A program made the position numbers and the translations under genes. The notes beneath the pieces were generated by a model. The model was given only the letters and a program-made list of their open reading frames with translations, ran no database searches and was not told the DNA's origin. A stretch of DNA of 45,644 nt from Paenibacillus mangrovi (lineage in GTDB: Bacteria > Bacillota > Bacilli > Paenibacillales > Paenibacillaceae): the NCBI RefSeq assembly GCF_022898935.1, contig NZ_JALIRP010000020.1:1-45644 (forward strand), read 5' to 3'. Below, piece after piece: positions 38,732 through 45,644 of the stretch; position 1 is the stretch's first letter, and each line of letters opens with the position of its first letter.

Positions 38732-40018
38732 CTATTTATTTTTGGGTTGAATTACCTGCACATTCCCCATGTAAGGCTGCAGTACTTCAGGTACAACCAC
38801 ACTGCCGTCAGCCTGCTGATAATTCTCCAAAATGGCAGCGACGGTACGTCCTACGGCAAGTGCAGAGCCATTCAGAGTATGCACAAATTCCGGTTTAGCT
38901 TTCGGTTCTGGACGGAACCGGATATTCGCCCGGCGCGCCTGGAAGTCCTCTGTATTCGAGCAGGAGGAGATTTCGCGGTACATACCGCTCTCAGGCAGCC
39001 ATACTTCAAGATCATACGTTTTGGCGGCTGAGAAGCCCATATCACCCGTACTGAGCGCCATGACGCGGTATGGCAGCTTCAGCAGCTGCAGGACATGCTC
39101 AGCATTGGCTGTCATCTTCTCAAGCTCTTCATATGAGGTTTCTGGAGAAACGAGCTTCACCAGCTCCACTTTATTGAATTGATGCTGACGAATCAAACCA
39201 CGGGTATCCCGTCCTGCCGAACCGGCTTCGGAACGGAAGCAGGAACTGTATGCCACAAAATGTTTCGGCAGATCTTCTGTCGACAGAATCTCGTCGCGGT
39301 AGTAGTTGGTTACAGGCACTTCCGCAGTAGGGATCAAGTAATAATCCGTATCACGGATCTTGAACAGATCCTCCTCAAACTTCGGCAGTTGTCCCGTACC
39401 ACGCAGGCTGTCTCCGTTGACGATATACGGTGGAAGCATTTCTTCATAGCCATGCTCACTGCTGTGAAGATCCATCATAAAGTTAATCAGGGCACGCTCC
39501 AAACGCGCTCCAAGTCCCTTATAAAAAGTAAACCGCGATCCCGTTACTTTGGCTGCTGCTTCAAAGTCCAGAATATCCAGCCCCTGCGCAATATCCCAGT
39601 GGGCTTTGGGTTCAAAATCGAATGTCGTAGGCTCTGCCCAGCGACGAACCTCGACATTATCCTCTTCAGAGGCTCCTACCGAAACCGATTCATGCGGAAT
39701 ATTCGGAATCGCCATCATCATCTCAGAAATGGATGCTTCAAGCTCACGGACTTCCTCGTCCATCGCTTTAATTCGGTCCGAAACTTCACGCATCTCGAGG
39801 ATCAACTCTTCAGCATCTTCCTTATTTTTCTTCCGTTTGGCTACTTCACCCGAGACAATGTTCCGGCGGTTTTTCAGTGTTTCACTTTCCTGAAGCAGTT
39901 CTCTGCGGCGTGTATCTAGCTCCGGAAATCCTGCGATCAAATCCAGCGATTTATTCCGGTTTTTGAGCGCTTGCTCAACCTTGGCATAGTCACTTCGCAA
40001 TATCTTTACATCCAACAT
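38732..40018 (-). CDS. serS: Seryl-tRNA synthetase
   Basis: A 428-residue class II synthetase that charges tRNA-Ser (and tRNA-Sec where present). The N-terminal 100 residues form the long antiparallel coiled coil that binds the tRNA variable arm (NRRNIVSGEVAKRKKNKEDAEELILEMREVSDRIK region). The catalytic part has motif 2 (CFRSEAGSAGRDTRGLIRQHQF near 262-283) and motif 3 (NGSALAVGRTVAAILENYQQ near 393-412). The ATG has AGGAGG 9 nt upstream. I find no T-box leader; the upstream region carries a strong hairpin (40111-40149). Confidence 0.97.
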   Translation of the reverse strand: MLDVKILRSDYAKVEQALKNRNKSLDLIAGFPELDTRRRELLQESETLKNRRNIVSGEVAKRKKNKEDAEELILEMREVSDRIKAMDEEVRELEASISEMMMAIPNIPHESVSVGASEEDNVEVRRWAEPTTFDFEPKAHWDIAQGLDILDFEAAAKVTGSRFTFYKGLGARLERALINFMMDLHSSEHGYEEMLPPYIVNGDSLRGTGQLPKFEEDLFKIRDTDYYLIPTAEVPVTNYYRDEILSTEDLPKHFVAYSSCFRSEAGSAGRDTRGLIRQHQFNKVELVKLVSPETSYEELEKMTANAEHVLQLLKLPYRVMALSTGDMGFSAAKTYDLEVWLPESGMYREISSCSNTEDFQARRANIRFRPEPKAKPEFVHTLNGSALAVGRTVAAILENYQQADGSVVVPEVLQPYMGNVQVIQPKNK

Positions 40019-40110
40019 TGGACAATCCTCCTAAAAATCTTACCAGTATCCGTAACAGCTATTACTTACTGATTTCTTCAAAAAAATAACCCCGACTCTG
40101 TGAAGACGCT

Positions 40111-40149
40111 CAGCCTGCAGCCGGCTATAGATCCGGAACAAGCAGGCTG
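40111..40149. repeat. Strong hairpin in the pdxT-serS gap
   Basis: CAGCCTGC / GCAGGCTG outer arms and inner CCGG / CCGG pair (12 bp in total). On the minus strand a TTATTTTTTT tract lies 30 nt further on, not directly adjacent, so it may be part of a leader structure or an imperfect pdxT terminator. Confidence 0.55.
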
Positions 40150-40249
40150 TTATTGTCTTCCTATCCAAAGCTTACCCTATTGGAGGCCCCAGATATCATC
40201 AAAAGAGTCAAGGTGTTGTCATGTTATATATCGGTACGAAGGCAGGATT

Positions 40250-40828
40250 TTATGACGCTTGACTGGCTTTTACCATATCCACGAAGTACTGATGGAATCG
40301 GTAATCATCGGTCAGCTCCGGATGGAACGACGATGCCAGCAAATATCCCTGTCTCGCCGCTACAATCTCACCGTTGTAGGAGGACAATACGTCTACTTGC
40401 TCTCCTACAGCGCGGATCAAAGGTGCGCGGATAAATACAGCGCGGATTGGCTCATCAATTCCTTTGACATCCAGATCGGCCTCAAAGCTCTCCCGCTGAC
40501 GCCCAAACGCGTTACGCGCCACAGTCATGTCCATTAGCTCTAAATGAGCTTCTTCCTGACCTTCTATTGTCTTGGCTAGCACAATCAGACCTGCGCAGGT
40601 TCCAAAAACAGGCTTGCCGTCCGCCGAAAACTGGCGGATGGCTTCTATAAAATCGTATTTACGCATCAGCTTGCCGATGGTCGTGCTCTCGCCGCCCGGA
40701 ATAATCAGGCCCTGAATCTCCTGAAGCTCTTCCTTCTTCTTAATGGCAACGCCCTGTGCACCTGCAAGTTCAATGCTGCGGATATGCTCTGCTACAGCAC
40801 CCTGAAGTGCCAAAACCCCGATTTTCAT
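40250..40828 (-). CDS. pdxT: PLP synthase glutaminase subunit PdxT
   Basis: A 192-residue class I glutamine amidotransferase. It releases ammonia from glutamine for PdxS in the vitamin B6 route that starts from ribose-5-phosphate (or ribulose-5-phosphate) and glyceraldehyde-3-phosphate. Triad: Cys78 (FGTCAGL) and the His-Glu pair in SFHPELTDD near residue 169-171. It follows pdxS by 22 nt on the same transcript. Length matches B. subtilis PdxT (196). Confidence 0.97.
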   Translation of the reverse strand: MKIGVLALQGAVAEHIRSIELAGAQGVAIKKKEELQEIQGLIIPGGESTTIGKLMRKYDFIEAIRQFSADGKPVFGTCAGLIVLAKTIEGQEEAHLELMDMTVARNAFGRQRESFEADLDVKGIDEPIRAVFIRAPLIRAVGEQVDVLSSYNGEIVAARQGYLLASSFHPELTDDYRFHQYFVDMVKASQAS

Positions 40829-40850
40829 ATGTCGCCCTACCTTCTCTCTC

Positions 40851-41732
40851 TTACCAGCCGCGGTCCGACATCCGTTCAGCTGGACTCAGCTTCGAAATCT
40901 CGATGCCCTTCATTGGGGTGCCTAGGTTCTTCGAAACTTCAGCAATCAGCTTGTAGTCTTGGTAGTGAGTGGTTGCTTCTACAATCGCACGTGCAAATTT
41001 CTCCGGATTATCCGATTTGAAAATACCAGAGCCAACGAATACGCCGTCTGCACCCAAATGCATCATCAATGCAGCATCAGCTGGTGTAGCGACACCGCCT
41101 GCAGCAAAGTTTACAACGGGCAGCTTGCCGTTTTCATGAACACCAACGAGAAGGTCGTAAGACACGCCCAGGTTCTTCGCTTCGGCATAAAGCTCGTCCT
41201 TCGACATGCTTTGCACCTTGCGGATTTGGCTGTTGATAAAACGCATGTGGCGGACAGCCTCAACAATGTTGCCTGTTCCCGGCTCGCCCTTGGTACGGAT
41301 CATGGATGCACCTTCGCCGATGCGGCGCAGTGCTTCACCCAGATCCTTCGCTCCACATACGAATGGAACGGTGAAGTCCCATTTGTCGATATGGAATACT
41401 TCATCTGCCGGAGTCAAAACTTCGCTCTCGTCGAGATAGTCAACGCCAAGGGATTCCAATACTTTTGCTTCTACAAAATGACCGATACGGGCTTTCGCCA
41501 TAACCGGAATGGATACGACTTTCATGACTTCCTCGACGATCGTAGGATCAGCCATGCGGGCTACGCCACCAGCTGCACGAATATCGGATGGTACGCGTTC
41601 CAAAGCCATTACAGCTGTCGCGCCTGCCGCCTCAGCGATTTTTGCCTGTTCGGCATTCATGACGTCCATGATGACGCCGCCTTTTTGCATTTCTGCCATA
41701 CCTCTTTTGACTCTCGAAGTTCCCGTTTCCAT
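40851..41732 (-). CDS. pdxS: PLP synthase lyase subunit PdxS
   Basis: A 293-residue (beta/alpha)8 barrel that makes pyridoxal 5'-phosphate from a pentulose phosphate, a triose phosphate and ammonia, as a dodecamer with twelve PdxT. The VKRGMAEMQKGGVIMDV start and the FAAGGVATPADAALMMHLGADGVFVGSGIF core are strongly conserved. ATG 41732 follows GGGAGG by 7 nt and gives the standard N-terminus; an in-frame start nine codons earlier has no support. Located between dacA and pdxT as in B. subtilis. Confidence 0.98.
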   Translation of the reverse strand: METGTSRVKRGMAEMQKGGVIMDVMNAEQAKIAEAAGATAVMALERVPSDIRAAGGVARMADPTIVEEVMKVVSIPVMAKARIGHFVEAKVLESLGVDYLDESEVLTPADEVFHIDKWDFTVPFVCGAKDLGEALRRIGEGASMIRTKGEPGTGNIVEAVRHMRFINSQIRKVQSMSKDELYAEAKNLGVSYDLLVGVHENGKLPVVNFAAGGVATPADAALMMHLGADGVFVGSGIFKSDNPEKFARAIVEATTHYQDYKLIAEVSKNLGTPMKGIEISKLSPAERMSDRGW

Positions 41733-41889
41733 ATCTACGCCTCCCGAAATGTATATCATGTAATGAACTTAAATCGATATGAAGAAAACATCATTATTGA
41801 TGTATTTTCACAGAAGACAGGGCCGCTGTCCGCGGCAGTTATGCTTGCGATATCAGAGAGTATTCATCAAGCTAAAACGTTCTGACATC

Positions 41890-43296
41890 TTAAAAGAGAT
41901 TCTTGATACTGTTAAACAGGTCTCCAAACATGTCTTTGATGGCACGGAAGAACAAACGGAACCAGCCGCCCTTTTCGACTTCCTCGGAAGTCACTAGGTT
42001 CACAGTTTTGGTCTGTGGCTGATCTATTCCTTCGGCTTTGTACGTATAAGTAACGGTACCCACCTTAGTTCCCTTCTTGATCGGAGCTACCAACTTGTCC
42101 TCAGGCTCGAGCTGTGTTTTGGACTGAACGCCTTTCACTTCGCTGCCTTTTGGTACGATAAAGCTGACGTCCGAATCCGTTACAACGCCCACTTCCGTGG
42201 CCTTGCCTTTTTTCACAGGAACCGTATCAAGACCCTCCACCTTGGATTTGCCTGCGACAACCTGTTTGATTTCAAAGTTATCAAAGCCGTAATCGAGCAG
42301 TTTCTTCGTTTCCGTAAAACGGTGTGCTTCAGAATCTGTTCCCATAACGACGCTGATCAGGCGCATTCCATCTCTTTCCGCCGTTCCTGTAAAACAGTTG
42401 CCGGCATTTTGCGTGTGTCCTGTTTTAAGTCCATCAAGACCTGGATATGCATAAGCTTTGAAGTTCGGGACATTCTTATTCGATTCAAGCATCCAATTGT
42501 AGTTCACAATTGGAGCCTTATCACGTTCCCGGAATTTATACGATTGAATAGAAGTGAATTTTGCAAAATCAGGATGATCCATAACAATATGTTTACCAAG
42601 AATGGCCGCATCCATTGCTGACATGACATCTTCTTTATCCGTATCCGGGCGATATTTTTCAGGCATGTCCTTTTTATCAAGCCCGGTTGCGTTGATGAAA
42701 TAGGCCGTCTTCATCCCCAATTCCTGGGCAGTCTTGTTCATTAGCTTGACGAATTCCTGTTCGGAACCCGACACGCGCTCGGCAAGAGCCACTGTCGCGT
42801 CATTCGCTGAACCAACCGCCATCGCGGTGTACAATTCCTCTACGGTATGTACGTCTCCCTGAGCCAAAAAAATTCGTGAGCCAACGGTCTGGGCAGGATT
42901 CTCGCCTACGGTTACTTTATCGGTCCACTTCAGCTTTCCCTCTTTGACCTGTTCAGCGACGATATACTCCGTCATCATCTTGGTCATACTTGCAGGAGGA
43001 AGCGGTTTATCCGCATTCTCAGAGAAAAGTATCTGGCCTGTTGTCGGTTCGATGAGAACCGCTGACAACACGTTCAGGTCAGGCTTTTGGATACTGCCCG
43101 CAACAGTTGTCTGCGCAGTGTTGGTAGTTGCTGCTGTACTTGCCGGAGCCTTTTCTGCAAATACCATTGCAGCCGGCAAAGCGGATAAGCATAGCATATT
43201 CAAAAGCATAACCGAAGCTACGCTCTTTTTAACGAGATGATGTTTGTGTTTTTGATGACCAGCCACACGGCTTGTCCGTTTCCATTTCTTACTCAA
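41890..43296 (-). CDS. dacA: D-alanyl-D-alanine carboxypeptidase DacA (PBP5)
   Basis: A 468-residue secreted carboxypeptidase that trims the terminal D-Ala from pentapeptide stems and limits cross-linking. A basic N-terminus and hydrophobic segment (residues 27-47, AMVFA) act as signal peptide. Catalytic motifs: Ser103 (SMTK), Ser163 (SAN), Lys291 (KTG). A beta-rich domain and a C-terminal amphipathic helix (WFRLFFRAIKDMFGDLF) that anchors the enzyme to the membrane follow. Start is TTG at 43296 with AGAGGGGAG upstream. It follows guaB, from which it is separated by a terminator. Confidence 0.96.
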   Translation of the reverse strand: MSKKWKRTSRVAGHQKHKHHLVKKSVASVMLLNMLCLSALPAAMVFAEKAPASTAATTNTAQTTVAGSIQKPDLNVLSAVLIEPTTGQILFSENADKPLPPASMTKMMTEYIVAEQVKEGKLKWTDKVTVGENPAQTVGSRIFLAQGDVHTVEELYTAMAVGSANDATVALAERVSGSEQEFVKLMNKTAQELGMKTAYFINATGLDKKDMPEKYRPDTDKEDVMSAMDAAILGKHIVMDHPDFAKFTSIQSYKFRERDKAPIVNYNWMLESNKNVPNFKAYAYPGLDGLKTGHTQNAGNCFTGTAERDGMRLISVVMGTDSEAHRFTETKKLLDYGFDNFEIKQVVAGKSKVEGLDTVPVKKGKATEVGVVTDSDVSFIVPKGSEVKGVQSKTQLEPEDKLVAPIKKGTKVGTVTYTYKAEGIDQPQTKTVNLVTSEEVEKGGWFRLFFRAIKDMFGDLFNSIKNLF

Positions 43297-43364
43297 TGAA
43301 GTCTATCTCCCCTCTTGCCCTACTCAAATTCTTACTTGTTCTATTCTATCACAGGGAATTAATC

Positions 43365-43403
43365 AAAAAAAGACAGACAGGACGAAATTCGACCTGTCTG
43401 TAC
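43365..43403 (-). terminator. Terminator after guaB
   Basis: Minus strand ACAGACAGG-TCGAATTTCGT-CCTGTCTGT hairpin followed by CTTTTTTT. It separates guaB from dacA. Confidence 0.95.
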
Positions 43404-43439
43404 AAGAAGATGTTGGTTTTGTGCAAACCTACTTCTGAA

Positions 43440-44897
43440 TTATAAGGAATAATCTGGAGCTTCTTTCGTAATTTGGATATCATGCGGATGGCTTTCGCGC
43501 AGGCCCGCACCTGTAATGCGGACGAACTGGGTATCTTCTCGCAGTTCTTCAAGTGTCTTCGTTCCGCAATATCCCATACCGGAGCGAAGCCCGCCAATCA
43601 ATTGGTGAATGGTGTCAGCGAGTGGACCTTTATAAGCGACACGGCCTTCGATACCTTCCGGTACAAGCTTCTTGTCATCATCCTGGAAGTAGCGGTCCTT
43701 ACTTCCCTGCTTCATGGCAGCCATAGAGCCCATACCGCGATATACCTTGTAACGGCGACCTTGGTAAATTTCCGATTCCCCAGGGCTTTCTTCCGTACCG
43801 GCAAACATGCTTCCGAGCATAACCGCGTGTCCGCCTGCAGCCAGTGCCTTGGTAATCTCACCAGAGTATTTGATGCCGCCGTCCGCGATCAGAGGAATAC
43901 CATACTCGCGTGCCACTTTCGCGCAATCATAAATAGCCGTAATTTGCGGTACGCCGATACCGGCAATAACGCGTGTGGTACAGATGGATCCAGGACCAAT
44001 ACCGACCTTGACCACCGATGCTCCGGCTTCAATTAACTCACGTGTAGCTTCGCCGGTTGCCACGTTACCAGCGATGATGGTCAATTCTGGATACAGGCTA
44101 CGCAGATTACGAACCGCGTCAATAATGTTGATGTGATGTCCGTGAGCGGAATCGACTACAATCACATCCACACCGGCTTTTACCAAAGCTTCAGCACGGT
44201 CAAATCCGTCTTTCGAGATACCAATCGCTGCTCCAACCAGCAAACGTCCTTGAGCATCCTTCGCTGCATTCGGGAACTGAATCGCTTTTTCAATATCCTT
44301 AATGGTAATAAGGCCCTTCAGCACGTTGTTCTCATCAACCAAAGGGAGCTTTTCGATTTTATGCTTTTGAAGTAGTACTTCGGCTTCCCCTAGGGTAGTT
44401 CCAACCGGAGCCGTTACCAGATTTTCGTGAGTCATGACTTCTTTGATCTGAATGCTGTAGTCATGCACAAAACGCAGGTCACGGTTCGTCAGGATCCCAA
44501 CCAGCTTATGCTGCTCGTCCACGATCGGAACTCCGGAGATGCGGAATTTGGCCATCACTCTCTCAGCATCGGAAACAAGGTGGTCAGGTGTCAAGGAAAA
44601 TGGATTTGTAATAACGCCGCTTTCCGAGCGTTTTACACGATCTACTTCTTCAGCTTGCTGCTCAACCGACATATTTTTATGAATGATTCCGACTCCGCCT
44701 TCTCTTGCAATAGCAATCGCCATCGCGGATTCGGTAACGGTATCCATACCGGCACTGATGAGCGGAATGTTAAGCTTCACATGCTTGCTTAATCTTGTGG
44801 ACACGTCCACTTCCTTCGGCAGCACCTCAGACTTACGCGGCACCAGCAATACATCGTCAAAAGTAAATCCTTCTTTACTGAATTTGTCTTCCCACAC
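43440..44897 (-). CDS. guaB: IMP dehydrogenase
   Basis: A 485-residue enzyme that oxidises IMP to XMP with NAD+, the first step specific to GMP synthesis. The (beta/alpha)8 barrel is interrupted by a CBS pair (residues about 95-205). Catalytic Cys306 lies in GPGSICTTRV; the active-site flap has the conserved Arg-Tyr region near residue 400. GTG 44897 has GAGGGGG 10 nt upstream and gives the standard start MWEDKFSKEGFTFDD. The gene lies close to an rRNA operon, in the same arrangement as the B. subtilis origin region. Confidence 0.98.
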   Translation of the reverse strand: MWEDKFSKEGFTFDDVLLVPRKSEVLPKEVDVSTRLSKHVKLNIPLISAGMDTVTESAMAIAIAREGGVGIIHKNMSVEQQAEEVDRVKRSESGVITNPFSLTPDHLVSDAERVMAKFRISGVPIVDEQHKLVGILTNRDLRFVHDYSIQIKEVMTHENLVTAPVGTTLGEAEVLLQKHKIEKLPLVDENNVLKGLITIKDIEKAIQFPNAAKDAQGRLLVGAAIGISKDGFDRAEALVKAGVDVIVVDSAHGHHINIIDAVRNLRSLYPELTIIAGNVATGEATRELIEAGASVVKVGIGPGSICTTRVIAGIGVPQITAIYDCAKVAREYGIPLIADGGIKYSGEITKALAAGGHAVMLGSMFAGTEESPGESEIYQGRRYKVYRGMGSMAAMKQGSKDRYFQDDDKKLVPEGIEGRVAYKGPLADTIHQLIGGLRSGMGYCGTKTLEELREDTQFVRITGAGLRESHPHDIQITKEAPDYSL

Positions 44898-44991
44898 CTC
44901 GGTATTTCCCCCTCATTTGTCATGAATTGTATTCGTCAAAACCCTTATACTACAAGGCCTGAAAATCATTTTCTGAAAATATATTATTGCC

Positions 44992-45021
44992 ATCTTAGCA
45001 AAGGCGCTGTGAGCCTGTCAA
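44992..45021 (-). promoter_or_regulatory. guaB promoter (SigA type)
   Basis: Minus strand TTGACA (45016-45021), 18-nt spacer, TAAGAT (44992-44997). The leader is about 90 nt. Confidence 0.75.
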
Positions 45022-45103
45022 GGAATTGAGACTGGTAAAGCTAACAGAAGATGTACTTGTCTAATACCCGCAAATACATGTCCACTGGTACAAGACAACC
45101 CAC

Positions 45104-45132
45104 AAAAAAAATACATCCCTTGGTGGGATGTC
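45104..45132 (-). terminator. Intrinsic terminator upstream of guaB
   Basis: Minus strand GACATCCC-ACCAA-GGGATGT followed by ATTTTTTTT. It ends a transcript that must start between here and the rRNA terminator, or protects guaB from rRNA read-through. Confidence 0.85.
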
Positions 45133-45494
45133 CAATTTTCGTAAGCTTCATACATCGATTTGATGAGTTCCATTATTTTTTCCTGTTCCGATATCAGGAA
45201 TCTGAGTAAAGATCCCTTCAGTTAGGATGCACGTTAAAGCAAATTCTAAATCGCCCGGAACCCATAAAATCCTTCATCGTCATCTGATCTTATCATGCCC
45301 GGCTAATCAATCCATGTATTCGACATTCAGCATCTCTTACAAACATGGTATTGTTGTATGTATCGGTGTATCCTCCAGAGCACTGATAAAATTATTCCCC
45401 CTCATTTTACCACTGCTTTGAAGACACATTGTGCACCTTAGTCAAACTATTATAAGAATCATGATAGAGTATCAGAGAATAATTTCGGATAACA
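45133..45494. other. Gene-free stretch between the rrn terminator and guaB leader
   Basis: I see no convincing gene. On the minus strand short out-of-frame pieces look protein-like (for example FALTCILTEGIFTQIPDIG near 45190-45240 and EQEKIMELIKSMYEAYENW near 45140-45185). They are split by stops and shifts and may be a decayed gene. B. subtilis has yaaC at this position. Confidence 0.35.
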
Positions 45495-45533
45495 CAAAAG
45501 AACCACTGTCGATTATTATCAACAGTGGTTCTT
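45495..45533 (-). terminator. rRNA operon terminator
   Basis: Minus strand AAGAACCACTGT-TGATAATAATCG-ACAGTGGTTCTT followed by TTGTGTT, directly after the 5S 3' end. Confidence 0.93.
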
Positions 45534-45536
45534 CGC

Positions 45537-45644
45537 TTGGCAGCGTCCTACTCTCCCAGGACCCTTCGGTCCAAGTACCATCGGCGCTGGAGGACTTAAC
45601 GGTCGTGTTCGGGATGGGTACGCGTGGAACCCCTCCGCCATCGC
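45537..45644 (-). rRNA. rrf: 5S rRNA (5' end cut by the window edge)
   Basis: The minus strand reads GCGATGGCGGAGGGGTTCC through CCGAACACG, CAGCGCCGATGGTA and GAGAGTAGGACGCTGCC, the 5S hallmarks. About 108 of some 117 nt are present. It is the last gene of an rRNA operon lying to the right, directly repeated with the operon at the left edge. Confidence 0.96.

Noticed and set aside
40019..40249. T-box leader before serS
   Set aside because: No T-box GGNACCGCG sequence or specifier-loop layout on the minus strand; only a strong hairpin at 40111-40149.
45227..45421. 64-residue plus-strand frame near 5S
   Set aside because: No RBS, no recognisable domain, lies in apparent intergenic DNA.
1..45644. 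Insertion sequences, prophage or CRISPR-Cas
   Set aside because: I found no transposase, integrase, phage or Cas genes and no direct-repeat arrays.

Overview
The window reads as near-origin chromosome of an endospore-forming, flagellated Bacillales member, most likely Paenibacillus or a close relative. Four things point there: spo0F, bofA and sspP; the Bacillus-type guaB-dacA-pdxST-serS-tRNA-Ser and ffs-dnaX-ebfC-recR-yaaL-bofA gene orders; a large (about 270 nt) Bacillus-type SRP RNA; and roughly balanced base composition. It is bounded by two rRNA operons in the same orientation: the 5' end of a 16S gene at the left edge and the 3' part of a 5S gene at the right edge, both on the minus strand.

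Layout, left to right. (1) 1-4.4 kb, minus: rrn promoter, bofA, yaaL, recR, ebfC, dnaX, ffs. (2) 4.5-13.4 kb, minus: rpmE, an uncharacterised radical SAM gene, rho, murA(Z), fbaA, spo0F, pyrG, rpoE. In B. subtilis this block lies far from the origin. (3) 13.9-26.4 kb, mixed strands: subtilisin-like protease (+), argS-ywiB (-), speE-speB (-), class A PBP (+), an EEP-fold phosphatase/nuclease (+), ywhD (-), M1 peptidase plus membrane protein (+). (4) 26.4-30.4 kb: two tandem copies of a module (promoter, c-di-AMP riboswitch, secreted NlpC/P60 hydrolase, terminator), then a GNAT, a membrane-anchored cytochrome c, a pterin dehydratase and an unknown small gene. (5) 30.5-36.3 kb: motAB with a SigD-type promoter, an rluF-like gene overlapping a KinA-type sensor kinase, a cluster of DnaA boxes and tadA. 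(6) 36.3-38.7 kb: lipoprotein, a short operon ending in sspP (too short for most gene finders), tRNA-Ser. (7) 38.7-45.6 kb, minus: serS, pdxT, pdxS, dacA, guaB, an apparently gene-free stretch, the rrn terminator and 5S.

The genes cover replication and repair (dnaX, recR, ebfC), nucleotide synthesis (guaB, pyrG), PLP synthesis (pdxST), peptidoglycan synthesis and turnover (murA, PBP, dacA, NlpC/P60 pair), polyamines (speE, speB), translation (rpmE, ffs, serS, argS, tadA, tRNA-Ser) and sporulation signalling (spo0F with a SigH promoter, a candidate Spo0F kinase, bofA, sspP).

The strongest regulatory observations are a pyrG leader with the hallmarks of CTP-sensing reiterative-transcription attenuation, the duplicated c-di-AMP riboswitch/cell-wall-hydrolase module, a DnaA-box cluster running into tadA, and a perfect-looking SigH promoter before spo0F. 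I did not find a clearly new multi-gene system. The least explained genes are the radical SAM protein between rho and rpmE, the M1 peptidase/membrane protein pair, the two unknown genes upstream of sspP, and the 97-residue hypothetical at 30.1-30.4 kb.
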